This document shows, in pieces, positions 11,295-23,882 of a stretch of DNA of 64,000 bases. The position numbers and the translations under genes were made by a program. A model generated the notes under the pieces. That model did not search any database and was not told where the DNA came from. It saw nothing but the letters and a program-made list of their open reading frames with translations. Numbering within the stretch: the first letter of the stretch is position 1; the number at the start of each line of letters is the position of its first letter. Source of the DNA: Humulus lupulus (lineage: Eukaryota; Streptophyta; Magnoliopsida; Rosales; Cannabaceae); contig NC_084793.1 of assembly GCF_963169125.1 (NCBI RefSeq), positions 217,088,652 through 217,152,651 of the forward strand. Reading direction: 5' to 3'.

Positions 11295-13257
11295 TGTTAG
11301 GATTAATGCCCTAAAAGTATGTAAAGTCATTTTATTGTTTTTAAATAAAAGTATAATTTTATTATATTTGAATGTTATAATTATTGTTTGAATTAATTAT
11401 ATATGAATATGAAGAAATTTTCCTATTCATTCATGAGAATATGATCTTGTATTAGTATGAGAGAATTAAGATCATATATAATGAATAAAATAGTCAGTAA
11501 CATATTAAAGTAAAGAATCTTTAATTAATGGCTACTAGTACGGTTTGCTAAGCATACGAGATGCAAGCAATCTAGATTCATATTTCTGATGTGGATAGAG
11601 ATCTTAGTAAAGATGTTGTATATAATAGAGATTATATATGACAGGACCGATGAGAATTACTTATCTTTATACACTTGCCATTTGACGTAAAGATTTCATT
11701 CTTGTCATAATGGATGATCATTTGTAGATCAGTCTAAACCCTGAGTATTCGTGAACTCCTGTTTATGACTTTTGTTTTGGAGATTCAATATCATGGATGG
11801 CTGGGAACATGAATTACAATAATGGAATCCATGCTTTCCTAACGGATCGAATATTGGTTCCCTTAAGGGTTGATTATGGAACTGAATAGATATTGAGCTC
11901 AAATCTATAATTAGATTATAGATTAATTATTCGCTAGTGAATTAATGGTAATTAAATATCAAGAGGTAATTAGAAGGGTAAAATGGTAATTTTGACCAGC
12001 TCTAATTAACGAACCAATAATGGAGGACAGAACTACATATATTGATTATATCAATGGACTACTAGAGAAAACTCTGTAAATATAATTCTATAAATACTTA
12101 GAGTACAATTTCTTATTTATAGTGGAGTAATCATGGAATTAATAAATAAGATTATTAGATTAAAGAGTTTAATTAATAATCTGGTTTATTGGAACTTCAT
12201 ATTATAGGTCCATGGTCCCCAGATCACCTCTGTTCTACATTGTCAAGGGTAAGGATGTCAAAAGAAAGATTTGTTAAGACAAATGACTAAATTGCAAAGG
12301 AATTCATTTTCTAGGGCAAGAAAATAATTATTTGATAGTTATGGGTAATTTATTAATTGTGAATTAATTAATTATTTAACTATATAGTTTTTATTTTGAA
12401 AAACTATAGGTTAAAATTAATATTAATCTTGTTTGGATTAATATAAAGAGAGAAAATAATAAATATATTATTTATAATACGATATGATATTTTAAGATAA
12501 AGTTAATTTTGGATTAACCGATATTTATGTTGGAATAAATAGCTTCTCTTAAAAGTTGATTAAATAAACAAATGAGAAAATTAGGGCAACCCTAATAGGG
12601 TTGGGCGACACACATTGTACAGTACAGTGTGTGGCGCCTAGTATCAGGGTTTTTTATCCCTGAGATTTGAATTTTAAATTTCAAATAAATTTGTTTAATC
12701 AGTTATTTAATTATTCTTTTTAAATATGATTTAAATAGATAATTAAATGAAAATATCTAATCAGTTTTAATTTGAATTATATTTTAATTAAATAAAGATT
12801 ATTTAATTAGATTAAATATCTTTATAAATATGATATACGTGATATTCAGAAAATGATGAATGATTAGACTCTCTCTAAAAAATGATAGTTTCTCTAAACC
12901 TGAAAACTATTCTAAACATTCTCTCTATCAAAAACTCTCTAGATCTCATGTGTTTTGTACATATAGGGAGTCACATAAATCGACATTTTGAATCTGACGT
13001 GCCCACACACGTCCTTGTGTGTTTGAGAATTGGTCTGGAAGATCAGGGTATGAGATCTCAGAACACTGGATAGGAAGATCGTTGATTTATACAAAAAGAC
13101 TCAATGACACTTTATAGGCTACAAGAGGTAATCCCTGATCTATTTGTATGTGATTTAATATTTATATATGTTTATGATCCTGACTAGTAATAATATTTAT
13201 TAAAATGGGTCCATATATTCCGCTGCGTAACTTTGATTTGATCATTTAATACCAACA
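11295..13257 (+). mobile_element. Solo LTR, copia type (TSD AAACC)
   Basis: It starts TGTTAGGATTAATGCCC and ends TACCAACA, bounded by the duplicated AAACC (11290-11294 and 13258-13262). The start is typical of long copia LTRs. The 1,963-bp body is AT-rich and non-coding, with a 3' section reading CCGCTGCGTAAC before the end. No primer site or polypurine tract follows, so this is a recombination-derived solo LTR. Confidence 0.88.
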
Positions 13258-13262
13258 AAACC

Positions 13263-13770
13263 GTTTGGTGTTTAGCACCTAGTTTGTGTAAGAACACGTG
13301 GACTTTTTATTTTGACCAATCCTAATACTATGTAGATGATATACTGGTCATTCAGACGTGACTTGTCATCTCAATTAACGATTTTCATTGAAAGACTTGG
13401 GCCATCTCAACTATTTTCCTGGAAATGAAGCTAAGACTACTCCTAATGGTATTCTTCTCACTCAGTCCAAATATCTCACTGACCTTTTAACTCGAGCCAA
13501 AATGAAATTTGCAAGACCCTATTCCACTCCAATGACAAGCGGATTAATGTTCTTTGCTTATGGGAGTGATCCAGTGGAAAATACTCTACTTCTAGGTTAC
13601 TTTAGGTGGTCTCCAATATTTGACAGTAACTCGACCATACATTATTTCTTATAGTGTCAACAAAGTCTACAAATTTCTGCACAGTCCACTTCATTCTCAT
13701 TTTTTTGTTGTCAAAAGCATACCCAAGTACTTTTCAAGAACTATTGACTATGGGCTACAACTATTACTAT
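13263..13770 (+). pseudogene. Ty1/copia RT fragment, plus strand
   Basis: Translated pieces match the copia RT C-terminal half: YVDDILVIQT near 13330, KDLGHLNYFPGNEAKTTPNG (canonical LKDLG.L.YFLGIE), LTQSKYLTDLLTRAKM, then after a frameshift VNKVYKFLHSPLHSHFFVVK. The IxYSVNKVxxFLHxP signature identifies copia. Stops and frameshifts make it a pseudogene. It reads opposite to the copia at 8231-10480 and so is a separate insertion. It is interrupted at about 13770. Confidence 0.75.
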
Positions 13771-15530
13771 AATGCCCCGACTAACTCTAAGACCTCGGAC
13801 TATTAAAACTACTAAGACATAGCTACTATTTTGGAATACATGCATAAGTAATGAAAATTTATTTTAAAAATCCAAAATACGGGATCCCATTGTTATTACA
13901 TAAAAATATGAAGAAAACATAAACCTTTAATTAATTGTTCAAATATTAAATGCGAAAACATAAATACATAAATTAAAAAAAAACTCAAAATATAAACTTC
14001 ATCATCGATCTTCCAGCAGTCCATTCATTTAGTCATCTCTCAATACACATGCCAAAGTTGCCATGAATCTGTCCTGCCTTCCAAACTTATTTTCCTGAAC
14101 CATCTAAAATAAAAGGAATGAGTCTAACGCCCAGCAAGGAAAATCTACGAAAACATACTATAAAATATAAAACTAGAAACATATGATGTAAAAATGTATA
14201 TATAAACATAGGACTACAATATTAATGGTCATTAACTACAACCATAGTATGTGATAAAACCATCAAGATCCTCTGTCTACTAATCGAGGTAGGTTAGATC
14301 ACAAAATATTATATGATAAACCATCTAGGACCTCTGTCTACTAATTGAGGTAGGTTTAATCATAACTCTAATCTATGATAATGATAAAAATCTTGGGATT
14401 TATTTGCTATCTAAGCAACTATATTTCCCAAGTGAATACAACATATAAAACATATACATAAACATAACATAGCATATAAACATATCATAACACATGCAAT
14501 CTAACCTATTTTCCTTACCAAAAACCGTGATATTGGAGACAAGAACGGGATGGAAAACTCCTAAAACCAAACAGTAAGAATCATAAGTTTCTAAAGAAAT
14601 GGCTATGAAAAGGAGATCTAAACTCACCGAAAACCTTAAGTTTCAAGAAACTTAAATACCTAACCAAAAGCCATAATAACAAGTTAGGATCTAAAAGAAA
14701 ATGAAAGAAAATAAAATAAATATAATAAACTAAATATGAGGATAAAAATACATTTGATAGACTAGAACTTCGATCTATACCTCAATACCGAAATGTCACT
14801 AGAAAAGCATGGATTGGAATGCTTTTAATCCCAAAACCCTAGTGTTTTCTCTCTAGAATGATGAATGAAATGGCTGAGTGCAAGGTCCTTTTTATAGAGT
14901 TCAAGAAGTGAAACTAACCCCTTTTAAAAAGAATAAATAAATGAATATTAATTGAATAAATTTGAATTGTATGTTCAACAGATGCCCAGAACTTGGTCAA
15001 AAATGTTCAGGAACAAATATAAGTTGTTGAGGCTGTTTCTAATTCAGTTCCACAAAGTTTCAAAAATACACCAAAGGGTTGATATATCGCCCCCTATAGG
15101 CGATATATTGCCTACCCTTATGCCCCGAGTCTTCGTTGTTTCGTTCGTACGAAGTCGACGTGTTTTCCATATCAATCTTAGGCGATGTATTGGCCCCTAT
15201 AGCTGCGATAGATCGACATACGCTGATACTTTAAACACGTTTTTACACATTTTAAGTACACTTGAAGTTTCTTAAAACAACTTTGACTGAGTAAAATGTG
15301 ATCCTATCAGCTGCTGGAAGGTTCTAGACCTTCTAAATCTATCCTTTATTAATTTAATCATCTAAAATCCTTAATAAACATGCATGTGACAAGTGTCACA
15401 TTCTTAATTATTCTATCTAAACCTTAAGTTATAATAAATAATATTTCTAGGGCCAACTATATTAATCAAACCTTATGTTAAAATTAATATTTCTAAATTA
15501 TAGGTTAAACTTATAAAATCTATAATTACT
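13771..15530 (-). mobile_element. LTR-like insertion, minus orientation
   Basis: The plus strand begins TATAATGCCCCGACTAAC, a one-base decay of the TGTAA(C/T)GCCC end seen in other LTRs here, and includes a CGCCCAGCAAGGAAAA block like GGCCCAGCAAGAAAAC of the LTR at 4899. ATTAC occurs just before it (13763-13770) and again near 15520 as a possible target duplication, so the right end is approximate. No coding region was recognised. An internal near-duplicate of about 80 bases (CCTCTGTCTACTAAT-GAGGTAGG) lies at 14270-14355. It splits a copia polymerase. Confidence 0.5.
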
Positions 15531-15589
15531 ATGAGTTTCCAACTAAATCCCGACTTGAACCAATAATCACCAAAACTAAAATACTACTA

Positions 15590-15841
15590 CTACTGCTACT
15601 GCTACCACTACTTGAGTACATTCATGCTTGCTGCTAATCCTACATTGCACGCCAAGACTTAACATATCGAACTTGACCTTTACTTTGTTTGAGAGAAGAT
15701 TAAGCACTTCAAGTTCGCCATGTTCCAACTTACGATCAACTAGCTGGCTGTTTGACCAAAGTTGTCTCTAACTCAAGGTTTCCCAAATTGTGTGACAAAC
15801 TCAGAGTTCAGAGTCTTTCAACTTTGAGTTTCGTGGAGGGC
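15590..15841 (+). pseudogene. Ty1/copia RNase H C-terminus and polypurine tract
   Basis: The frame near 15630-15715 reads LAANPTLHAKT then HIELDLYFVREK, the conserved end of copia RNase H (AANPVLHARTKHIEIDLHFVRE). Degraded sequence leads to GTGGAGGGC (15833-15841), a polypurine tract directly against the LTR start TGTTAAGACAG. The middle of RNase H is missing. Confidence 0.72.
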
Positions 15842-16080
15842 TGTTAAGACAGTTATTCTAAGTGCAATTAGTTAGTTTCATTTGTATTCTATTTTTTGTT
15901 TGTTACAATTCTGATATGAGTTTTACTTTGGTTAGTTAGAGCTTTAGTTAAGCTCTTGGCTGGTTAGTGTGTATAAATACTTCTTGTACATTTAATTAAA
16001 CATATAATCAAATACAAAGACTTTTCACTATTTTCTTGCATTTTCTTTCGCTCGATTACATCGTTCTGTGCAGCTCAACA
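15842..16080 (+). mobile_element. Copia 3' LTR
   Basis: A short LTR of 239 bp runs from TGTTAAGACAG to AGCTCAACA. It follows a polypurine tract and carries a TATA box (15972-15979). No 5' partner LTR is in the window, so the element is 5'-truncated and no target duplication can be verified. Confidence 0.68.
15972..15979 (+). promoter_or_regulatory. TATA box in copia 3' LTR
   Basis: TATAAATA sits about 110 bases before the LTR end, the usual U3 position. It could in principle drive read-out transcription into the LINE remnant beyond. Confidence 0.4.
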
Positions 16081-16930
16081 TGGCTCTCTTCTATTAAATA
16101 TGGATACCACTGGGCCTTTTCTAGTTTTAAAAAAGCTTCTTCTTATTTTTCAAATTCTTTATTGACATCTTGTTGGAAATCCCTTTGGTCTCTCAATTTA
16201 CCAAGGAAAGTGAAGTTATTTATTTGGAAAGCGTGTCAAATTATTCTCCCAATGACAACTACTTTACAATACCATCATGTTTCATGTTCTTCTTCATGCA
16301 TCATTTGTTGCAATGACTTTGAGGATACATTACATGATTTGTTCTTTGCCCATTTTCTTCTAGAGTTTGGAAAAGGACTAAATTTTGGCCCATGGTCAAG
16401 CCACATGTCTTCCGGAATGTTATAGATATGTTAGTAGCTATTAATACTCACTGTATTCTATGCAGTTTTATGATCTATTTATTATCACTTGGAGCATTTG
16501 GGAAGAGTGTAACAAGATTAAGCATGGATCTCTTGCTTGAAGGCTCAATTTATTGTTGAATTGCCTTCTAATTTTTATTCAGATTGGTTAGAAGTGTAAC
16601 ATTTTCATTCCTGCTTGTCCAAGAAGCCCTGTCTTGAGAAACTAGTTGCATGGGTTGCACCGCCTTCTAATTCTTTCAAACTGAATGTGAACACTGTGTT
16701 AGGCGCACAACGCAGTGTTGTTGGTCGTGGTGCAATTGTTTGGGCTTCTGTTGACTTCCCCTTTACTTGTTTTGCTAAAAATGCAGAATGGATCTCTTTT
16801 CTCCTAAAGAAGCTGAAACTTTGGCACTTAGTGTTGGTCTCCATTGGATTGGATTGCTAGTCTTAGTCTCCAAGTTTCTTTAGTTCAAAGTGATATTGAA
16901 GTTGTCATTATAGCAATGTCCTTTCTCATC
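16081..16930 (+). pseudogene. LINE (L1-type) remnant: zf-RVT and RNase H-like tail
   Basis: The plus strand encodes SSIKYGYHWAFSSFKK and LNLPRKVKLFIWKACQIILP, the hallmark of the zinc-binding domain found after the reverse transcriptase of plant non-LTR retrotransposons, including the CIICC...DTLHDLFFAH motif. From about 16640 a second piece (VAWVAPPSNSFKLNVNT...GRGAIVWA) resembles the start of the RNase H-like domain (W.PP..G.FKLN.D). Endonuclease and RT core are absent. Stops and a frameshift separate the two parts. Confidence 0.72.
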
Positions 16931-17579
16931 ATTTCAATTCTTTCTAGTTTACTTGGTTGGACGAAATTATACTGTATTGACTATTGTACATACTGATTAT
17001 TTTTAATAAGTATTGGTCTTTTGTTAATATATATAGCTATTTGTGTATTATTTTTCTTACACTAATTTACTGTCATTTTTTAATACGCGTATAAATATTC
17101 ATGGGCCAAGGTGGTTAAGGATAATTTCTTTGACAATTGCCATAAGTTTTTCAGAGAAAATAACTTTATTAATGAAATAATCAATCGCTAGAAAATCAAT
17201 AATTATTGAACTTAATATAATTGTATATTATTTGAATATATGGTCCAAATTGATCAAGGAAGAGGTTTATACATGAACAACTTACATTCCAAAAATAATC
17301 TCTGGTCATGTTGATGTTATATAATATAGTTAATCAACGAGAAAAGGCACATGCAGATTTCACAATATTGTAAAATCATTTCCAATCATTCAATTGTAGA
17401 TATACATAACTATTACTAGTACTAAAGACTTGAAAATATCCTAGGTCTTTATTTTCTTTTCTTTCTCATAAATATAACTATAAACTTTTATATATTTATG
17501 ATTTTTTTTAAAAACAAATCAATACGGATTGCTATGAAAGTACACAAATATATATTAGGTAGAAGCAGGACATTTGCTT
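16931..17579. other. AT-rich DNA with no recognised feature
   Basis: No coding region, terminal repeats or RNA gene could be supported here. It may be the 3' trailer of the LINE and older decayed DNA. Confidence 0.5.
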
Positions 17580-18380
17580 AGTTTTAAAATTGTAAATATT
17601 GTCTATAATTTTAATAAAAACTAGTTCACTGTTATTTAAATATATTTATATAATAGAATGAATTATAATTCTATAGTATATATAAATATTTATATCAATA
17701 ATCTCTATATATATATGATATCTAAACACAACGTATAAATATATATTTACATGACTACATGACATATATATAAAATACAATAATATTTAGAAAGAAATTT
17801 ATAATAGAAATAAAATAAGAATAGAAAAAGTCATAGTGTAGACAATAGTAAACATGCATCAATTATTTTTATTTTCTAATGTATCTCACAATGCCCTTTC
17901 GTGAATTTAATGAAGAAAAATAGTTCCAATCACTTGATAAAAAACAAACTATCATACAAATTTATAAGATAAAAAAAAATAATTTGTATGTCTTTATCAT
18001 TTTTAAACAAATATGATTTAATTATTTAAATTATCATAAAATATCATATTTTAATTAATTAATTTTTTTATCTAATTTTTTAATTTGAAAGTGATAACAA
18101 AATATTATATATATTATATGTTCAATATAATATTAAGTTTAAGTTTAATTAAATTTTATATAAGTTATAAAATATATTGTTTTATTATTTTTAAATAATT
18201 ATCATTGTGAAATATCTCAAAAATATCTTATTTTAATTTATTTATTTAATTTTATTTAATTTTAAGTCATGTTTACAATCTACCTTTAAATATAAGAATA
18301 TTCTATTAAAGTTAACAGAAAAAATAAAAAACCGTTAAAGCCAATAATTTCCATTATCTACACACTTTTTATAATAACTG
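17580..18380 (+). repeat. Dispersed AT-rich repeat, copy 1 (uninterrupted)
   Basis: Read by eye it aligns over most of its length with the flanks of the CACTA element (about 40790-40904 joined to 44793-45436). Shared anchors include ATATAATAGAATGA, AAATATTTATATCAA, TTTACATGACTACATGACAT and CGTTATCTACACACTTTT-like words. It has no coding capacity. It could be part of an unclassified transposon; no ends were found. It serves as an empty-site reference for the CACTA insertion. Confidence 0.8.
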
Positions 18381-18830
18381 AAGTTAAAGGTATTTTTTTC
18401 TTAAAAAATTATATATTTATCTTATTTTTATTATTTTTTTGTTTTATAAAATATTTTAATAATTATTTTTTTAATTTTAATTTGTAATTATTTTAATATT
18501 AATAAATATATTTTAACATTCCAATAAACTTAAAATAAAATAAAATTCACAAACTATATAGATTTAATGTACATATATATATATACGCATTCATACATAA
18601 ATAAAAACTGATAAGTACCAAATAAACATCTAAAGTATGTGAAGTTTACCTAAGTAATTATTTAAAATATTAAAATTTCTTAAGTATTAAATATTTTTCA
18701 AAAAAATTTGCAGAATTTCTCCTATACATATGACTACCCAAACCTGTTGACATTCAATTTACAACTAAAATTTGCAACAATAGCAAATAAGTATAATCAT
18801 GTCAAGTTTATCAAAAATTGTAGGGATACT
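18381..18830. other. AT-rich DNA with no recognised feature
   Basis: Extremely AT-rich with runs of A and T and a short TA repeat; no gene or repeat boundary is supported. Confidence 0.5.
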
Positions 18831-20795
18831 GTTGGGAATACATTTTATAGGATCATAAATATTTTCATGTATGTTTCATTAAATAAATTAACATGTAAAA
18901 CAACTTAGAATCATGTTTCTAATTAATTTCACTAAGTAAATCAAATAACATAGTTTAAGAATCTTACTTTTATGCAGCGGATATTGAGACTCGTTCATTC
19001 ACTCTTTCTAACCCTAATCCTTTCTGTCGCAGAGTAATGACAAGAGAGTGACTGGATCTTCAAACTACATAGTCTTCCACAATTACTTTTGATCACCTAG
19101 ACCCTTTCTCAACACATAAGACAGGAAAATTATAGAGAATATGAGCGGTTACAATAAGTCTCTTGAGTCTATGCTTTTGATTTTTCAAAAACACTACTTT
19201 CAGAATTCAAAACCCTAGACTTAAGTACTTATTTATAACAACACTTTAAGGTTAATTTAATTTAATTAAATAATTAAAATAATAGATTAAAAATCTTTAT
19301 ATGGCTGAAAATTAGATATTTTTCCAAGCTTTGTGATTTTTCCACTTTTAAATTCAAAGTATAAAAATCTTTAAATTCAAATACTCTTATTTTCTATAAT
19401 TTTATAATAAAACAAAACTCTTATTAATTAAATAAAAATATATAATATATATTATAAACTGATTTCGTATACAACGAAATCTTATAAAATTTGATTAAAA
19501 CTTTATATACTTATATATATAATTATAATTATATTTAAATAATAATTAATTAATTAATTAAATTATTTATTCAAATTAAATAATTATAATTTGAACAATG
19601 ATTTAATATTATTTATCAAATTGACACGAATTTGTCATAATTAATAAATTTGTCAAAATTTCTCATTTTTTTCTCTAAATTCCACATCTTAGTAAAATTG
19701 TCTAAATTGGCACAAAACAATTTTGACAATCCTAATTGATAATTAAATCAATTAATCGAGAATATCTAGATGATTTAATCAAAGGCATTGTGGGGACCAT
19801 GGACCCATAAATTCAAGCTCCAATAATTTACCGTTAAATTATTATTGAATAATTTCACAACTTTAATAATTCCTCGTGACTCCACAAAAGACTTAGAATT
19901 GCACTCTTGAACTCATAGAACACTTTACACTTAAAGAAAATACGTTATCCATTATTATAACCATAATTTTTCATTCAATCATCTATAGATGATATACAAT
20001 TGAGTCGGATACAAATTACCATTTTACCCCTCATTGTAATTTATCCTTAAATACCACTAAGTTCCTTATAAATAATATTTATGTGACCTTTAATCACAAA
20101 AATGAGTAATCAATAATTTAACTCATTGAAGAAAGATATAAGGTGATCATCATTTCAATTCTTGCTAGAAGCTATACATGTTCATATATCTATAATTAAC
20201 ACTCCCACTCAATTATACTACAAAGTCCCCAAGATGTAAGTATAAGCTAGTCCATAGGGTAAGCTGGTAACGAAAAAATCAATGGACTTGAATAATACAA
20301 TCAGTTAGAATACTAATGATTCAAAATTGAGATTGAATTGACCTATGGTCTACTTTATGTTATGACTATATTAGCTAGTAACAGTACATTTACTTATCTA
20401 TCTAAAGTCAATATCGGTCGAGTCCGATGTAACAAATACATTCGATCTTATCTACTTTGCTAATGTTCTAGAAAGAACATAACACTACAATGTGTAAGTA
20501 GACCATATCGTGGATTAGCAAGTCAATGTAAATCTTGTGCGCTAACTAATTTTAGAACTAACTTATTTTTGAAGATATAATCATATTTATATTCCACTAT
20601 GATTATGTCACTATAAATATGATTAACTATATGCTCGGGATTTAATTAAAGTTTATATTAAACAAATAATCATGAAAATAAAACATGTAAGCAAAGTGAT
20701 TGACCAACTCTCAAAAATGATTTCTATTATTTTATCGATAATAAAATGAGATTATAAAGAAATTGATTTTTAATTAGGGCATACCAAAAAGCAAA
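18831..20795 (-). mobile_element. Degraded copia-type LTR, minus orientation (ends tentative)
   Basis: The plus strand begins TGTTGGGAATACA and, about 140 bases in, has TATGCAGCGGATATTG, the reverse of the CCGCTGC block near the end of the solo LTR at 11295. At the far side, GGGCATACC near 20780 is the reverse of a GGTATGCCCTAA-like start similar to that LTR's GGATTAATGCCCTAA. It is therefore probably a related LTR in reverse. No clean target duplication was found, so both ends are approximate. The interior is AT-rich and non-coding. Confidence 0.5.
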
Positions 20796-22383
20796 GCTTA
20801 GTCTCCAATTACAATAGAACTCATGTTAATCCATTTTCCATCTTTAATGATTGCCTTGAATTTTGACAGTATCCATAAGTCTCGTAGTTCAAAGTAACCT
20901 TATTCAGTCAAGAGGCGTGATAATGTTACTTCAAACTAGGGACTTATGGTTATCACCGCAACACACACAAATTCCCAATATCCTATTCAAAACCTACCGC
21001 CAAACCTAAAAAGTTTAAATTATAATTCTATAATTAAATATTACATAATTAAAAACATGTTCAATTAATAAATCCTAAAAGAATTGGGCAGAGTTTCCTT
21101 TGTTTCTATAACATATCCCAATTTCATAAGTATCTATTAATTCAATACAAAGAAACACAACAATCAACATGCATAATTCCGTCCTTATACCACTGCAACA
21201 CACAAATTTTCCAGAACCTACTTCACTAATTTCAAAACTTAATTTCCACTAAATTCAGTATGATTTAACTATAATTTTATAAATATGTGTAATAGTAATA
21301 AATAAAACTAAAATAGTTACTCACATTCAAATTAATCTTCAAGTTAGTAACCGCCAATTCAAAACGAAAATATCGCCAAAATAATAATTTTCCTAAAAAG
21401 TTTAAACAAAAATAAAGTATTTAAAATTATTGAGTTTATATATAACTAGTACCAAACAATTTAATATTTAATACAAATTAACATTAAAACATATTTATAC
21501 AAATGACTCTTTGAACAAAATATTAACTTGATTTTTTTTTTTACAATAACAACATATTAATTTTTTTTTCAACAACAAAATATTAACATGATTAATACAC
21601 AAAATAATTATTATAAATAATATCAATTTATTAGTATATTAATATTAAATTTGGATTAATAAAGAAAATTATCATAAACACAATTAATATATTATAAATT
21701 ATCATACCTTTTTAAATAGTCAAATGCAACTCCAAATCAAGATTATCAACTTTAAAAACCTATACATTATCAATATAAAAAAATACAATATATCCGAAAT
21801 AATAAGCAAAATTAAAATATAAAAAATCATACGAACAAATAATTAACGATCCATACATATTTCAAAGCTCAAAAACGTGTTTAGATGTTGAAAATCCCTT
21901 CAAAAACCCAAAACAATGGGTATTTTCGACCACCACCCATACCCATTATAAAATGAACAACTTTTTCCTCTCAATACTAAATATAACAAGTTTTCTAAGA
22001 TTTAGATGAGTTTTTTTTAGCAAAAATGATGGAAGAAATTGTAGAGAACAAGAAAAATGATGGAAAATAGTTGAAGGCCTTTTCTCTCTCACGGTGGTAA
22101 TGATGGTTTTTGGGTCTGGTTTGCGTTTCAGAATGAGGAGACATGCAAGTGTACAAGAGTTTTAAAGACCTTTAACCTTAGTTTTTTCTTTTAAAGAAAA
22201 ACCAAACTTAAAAGTTCTGTTCTACTTATCTTCAATAAAATCGAAGTAATAGCTTAATTCCTATGAGTGCCAAACCAAATGGCGAAGCTAAAAGTCCATT
22301 AAAAGCTTTAAGTTCACTTTATATGTGTTTCCCAAAAATTCTATATATAAAAACTGAAATTAAAGCCTACTTTTGTAGTAGTG
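20796..22383. mobile_element. Orphan CACTA-type terminus and AT-rich body
   Basis: TTTTGTAGTAGTG at 22371-22383 matches the inverted terminal motif of the two CACTA elements at 1936-3384. No CACTACTACAAAA partner was found to the left, so the left limit is arbitrary. Two related words containing TTGGGCAGAGTTTCCTTTG and CTGCAACACACAAATT occur near 21080 and 20960-21205. No transposase frame is visible. Confidence 0.4.
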
Positions 22384-23454
22384 TAAAAAAATATAGAATT
22401 ACAACTTATTTATGTACCAAAAATACTAAAGTACCTATGGATATTGATTAAAAACAATCACTAACCAATAATTTTCCATAAATATATATATATATATAAA
22501 ACAAAAAATTAAAATACAACTTTTGTTAATTTTGTAACCTTTCTACCTTTTCAATGTTGAATGTCGAAGCTTAACGCCTTAACCCTATTTCAATAAATAC
22601 ATATATTATTAAGGGCCATAATTCTGTTAATATTGTTAGCTTGTAAATTATTTTTTAAAATCTGCTTATAGATGATTATATATATATATATATATATCTT
22701 ACCCCGGCCACTATATTCCCATTTAATTGTCACACTCAAATTATTAAGGATCATACGATGAATAAACATATTGTAATATTCCCATAATGGTGAACAATAT
22801 ATATATATATAGTTAAATTTAATGTAATAATAAGCATGCAAAATGGTCAAAAGTAGAAGATATATATTGCTAAGGCAATGAAGTCAGTGTAGGTAGGTGA
22901 GGGCAGTTACGGTCTACGATTTATGGGATTATATACTCTTTCCTTTTGTTTTTGTAGCAATCTTTCTTATTGCACCCTTAGGCGAGTAAAGAGAGAATGC
23001 TTGGTAGCACGAAAGTAAGAGTTCAGTAGGCGGCCAGTAGCACGCATGCCAAGGATAGTTGTCCAAGTGTTGAAAGCACCACCTATAGGCGGTCGTCCGT
23101 CCACACTACACGTATAGACGCGAACCCCCCCCCCCCCAATTACCGTACATGAGACTCTCACCACATACGACTTGCACAAAGACTCCTAAATCCACTCCGA
23201 GCAGATTTGAGGTCGGTCTTTATATGTTTTGCCACGTCCGTTTTTGCTCCGAAGAAGAAGGTTTAGATCTTTCAATCTTATGTTGTGAGGGATTTGACCT
23301 ATGTTAGATCCATAAGATGCCACAACTTTTAGTGTTCTATGATTCATCTTAGAATAATGAGTAGGTAGTTCAATCCTTTTGATTCTTCTCTTCTTAGAAA
23401 ACTGATTGAAATTATTTGTTTTAATGGTTTCTTTATAAGAAAAATTCATTATTT
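22384..23454. other. Unassigned AT-rich DNA with one GC-richer block
   Basis: Mostly TA-rich simple sequence (TA runs near 22488 and 22680). A GC-richer block at about 22960-23220 ends in a run of 13 C (23125-23137) and may be decayed retroelement DNA, but no domain or terminal repeat supports that. Small ORFs here look random. Confidence 0.45.
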
Positions 23455-23715
23455 TAACAATTTCTTTTGTTAACTTTAACGGAATATTCTAAATATTTAA
23501 CAGAATATACTTTTAAAACAAATTAAAAATATATTTATTAATTATATTAATATAAATTCAAATATTATAAAATATCATTATTATAATTAGATATTTGGTA
23601 ATTATATTAATATAAATTCAAATGTTATAAAATATCATTTTTATAATAATATTTAATACTACATTAGACATGTATTAATTATATTAATATAAATTCACAT
23701 GTTATAAAATATCAT
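23455..23715. repeat. AT-rich tandem repeat, left part
   Basis: Units of about 60-70 bp containing AATTATATTAATATAAATTC and TTATAAAATATCATTAT recur three times. The array resumes beyond the Tat element at 34917, showing that the element inserted inside it. The TSD ATCAT (23711-23715) is taken from the repeat unit itself. Confidence 0.8.
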
Positions 23716-23882
23716 TATTGTCCGTATTTTCTCCTCTGATACGTGGCAAATCACAATGACTAGCTCGGATGGTCATAGACATCTTCGGAGTATGTTACCT
23801 CTCGATGGCTCTATTCGAGGCGAAGATCCTTTTAGGTGAGGTTGCCCATCTTCGCCAATGGGTAGGCCATGAATACTCGAAG
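23716..23882 (+). mobile_element. Truncated 5' LTR of the Tat element
   Basis: It aligns with the first part of the 3' LTR (34063 onward) through blocks such as TCTTCGGAGTATGTTACC and GCGAAGATCCTTTTAGGTGA. Similarity ends near GGGTAGGCC.TGAATAC. Against the 854-bp 3' LTR, about 690 bp, including any promoter 3' part and the primer site, is gone and gag-like sequence follows directly. Confidence 0.78.
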
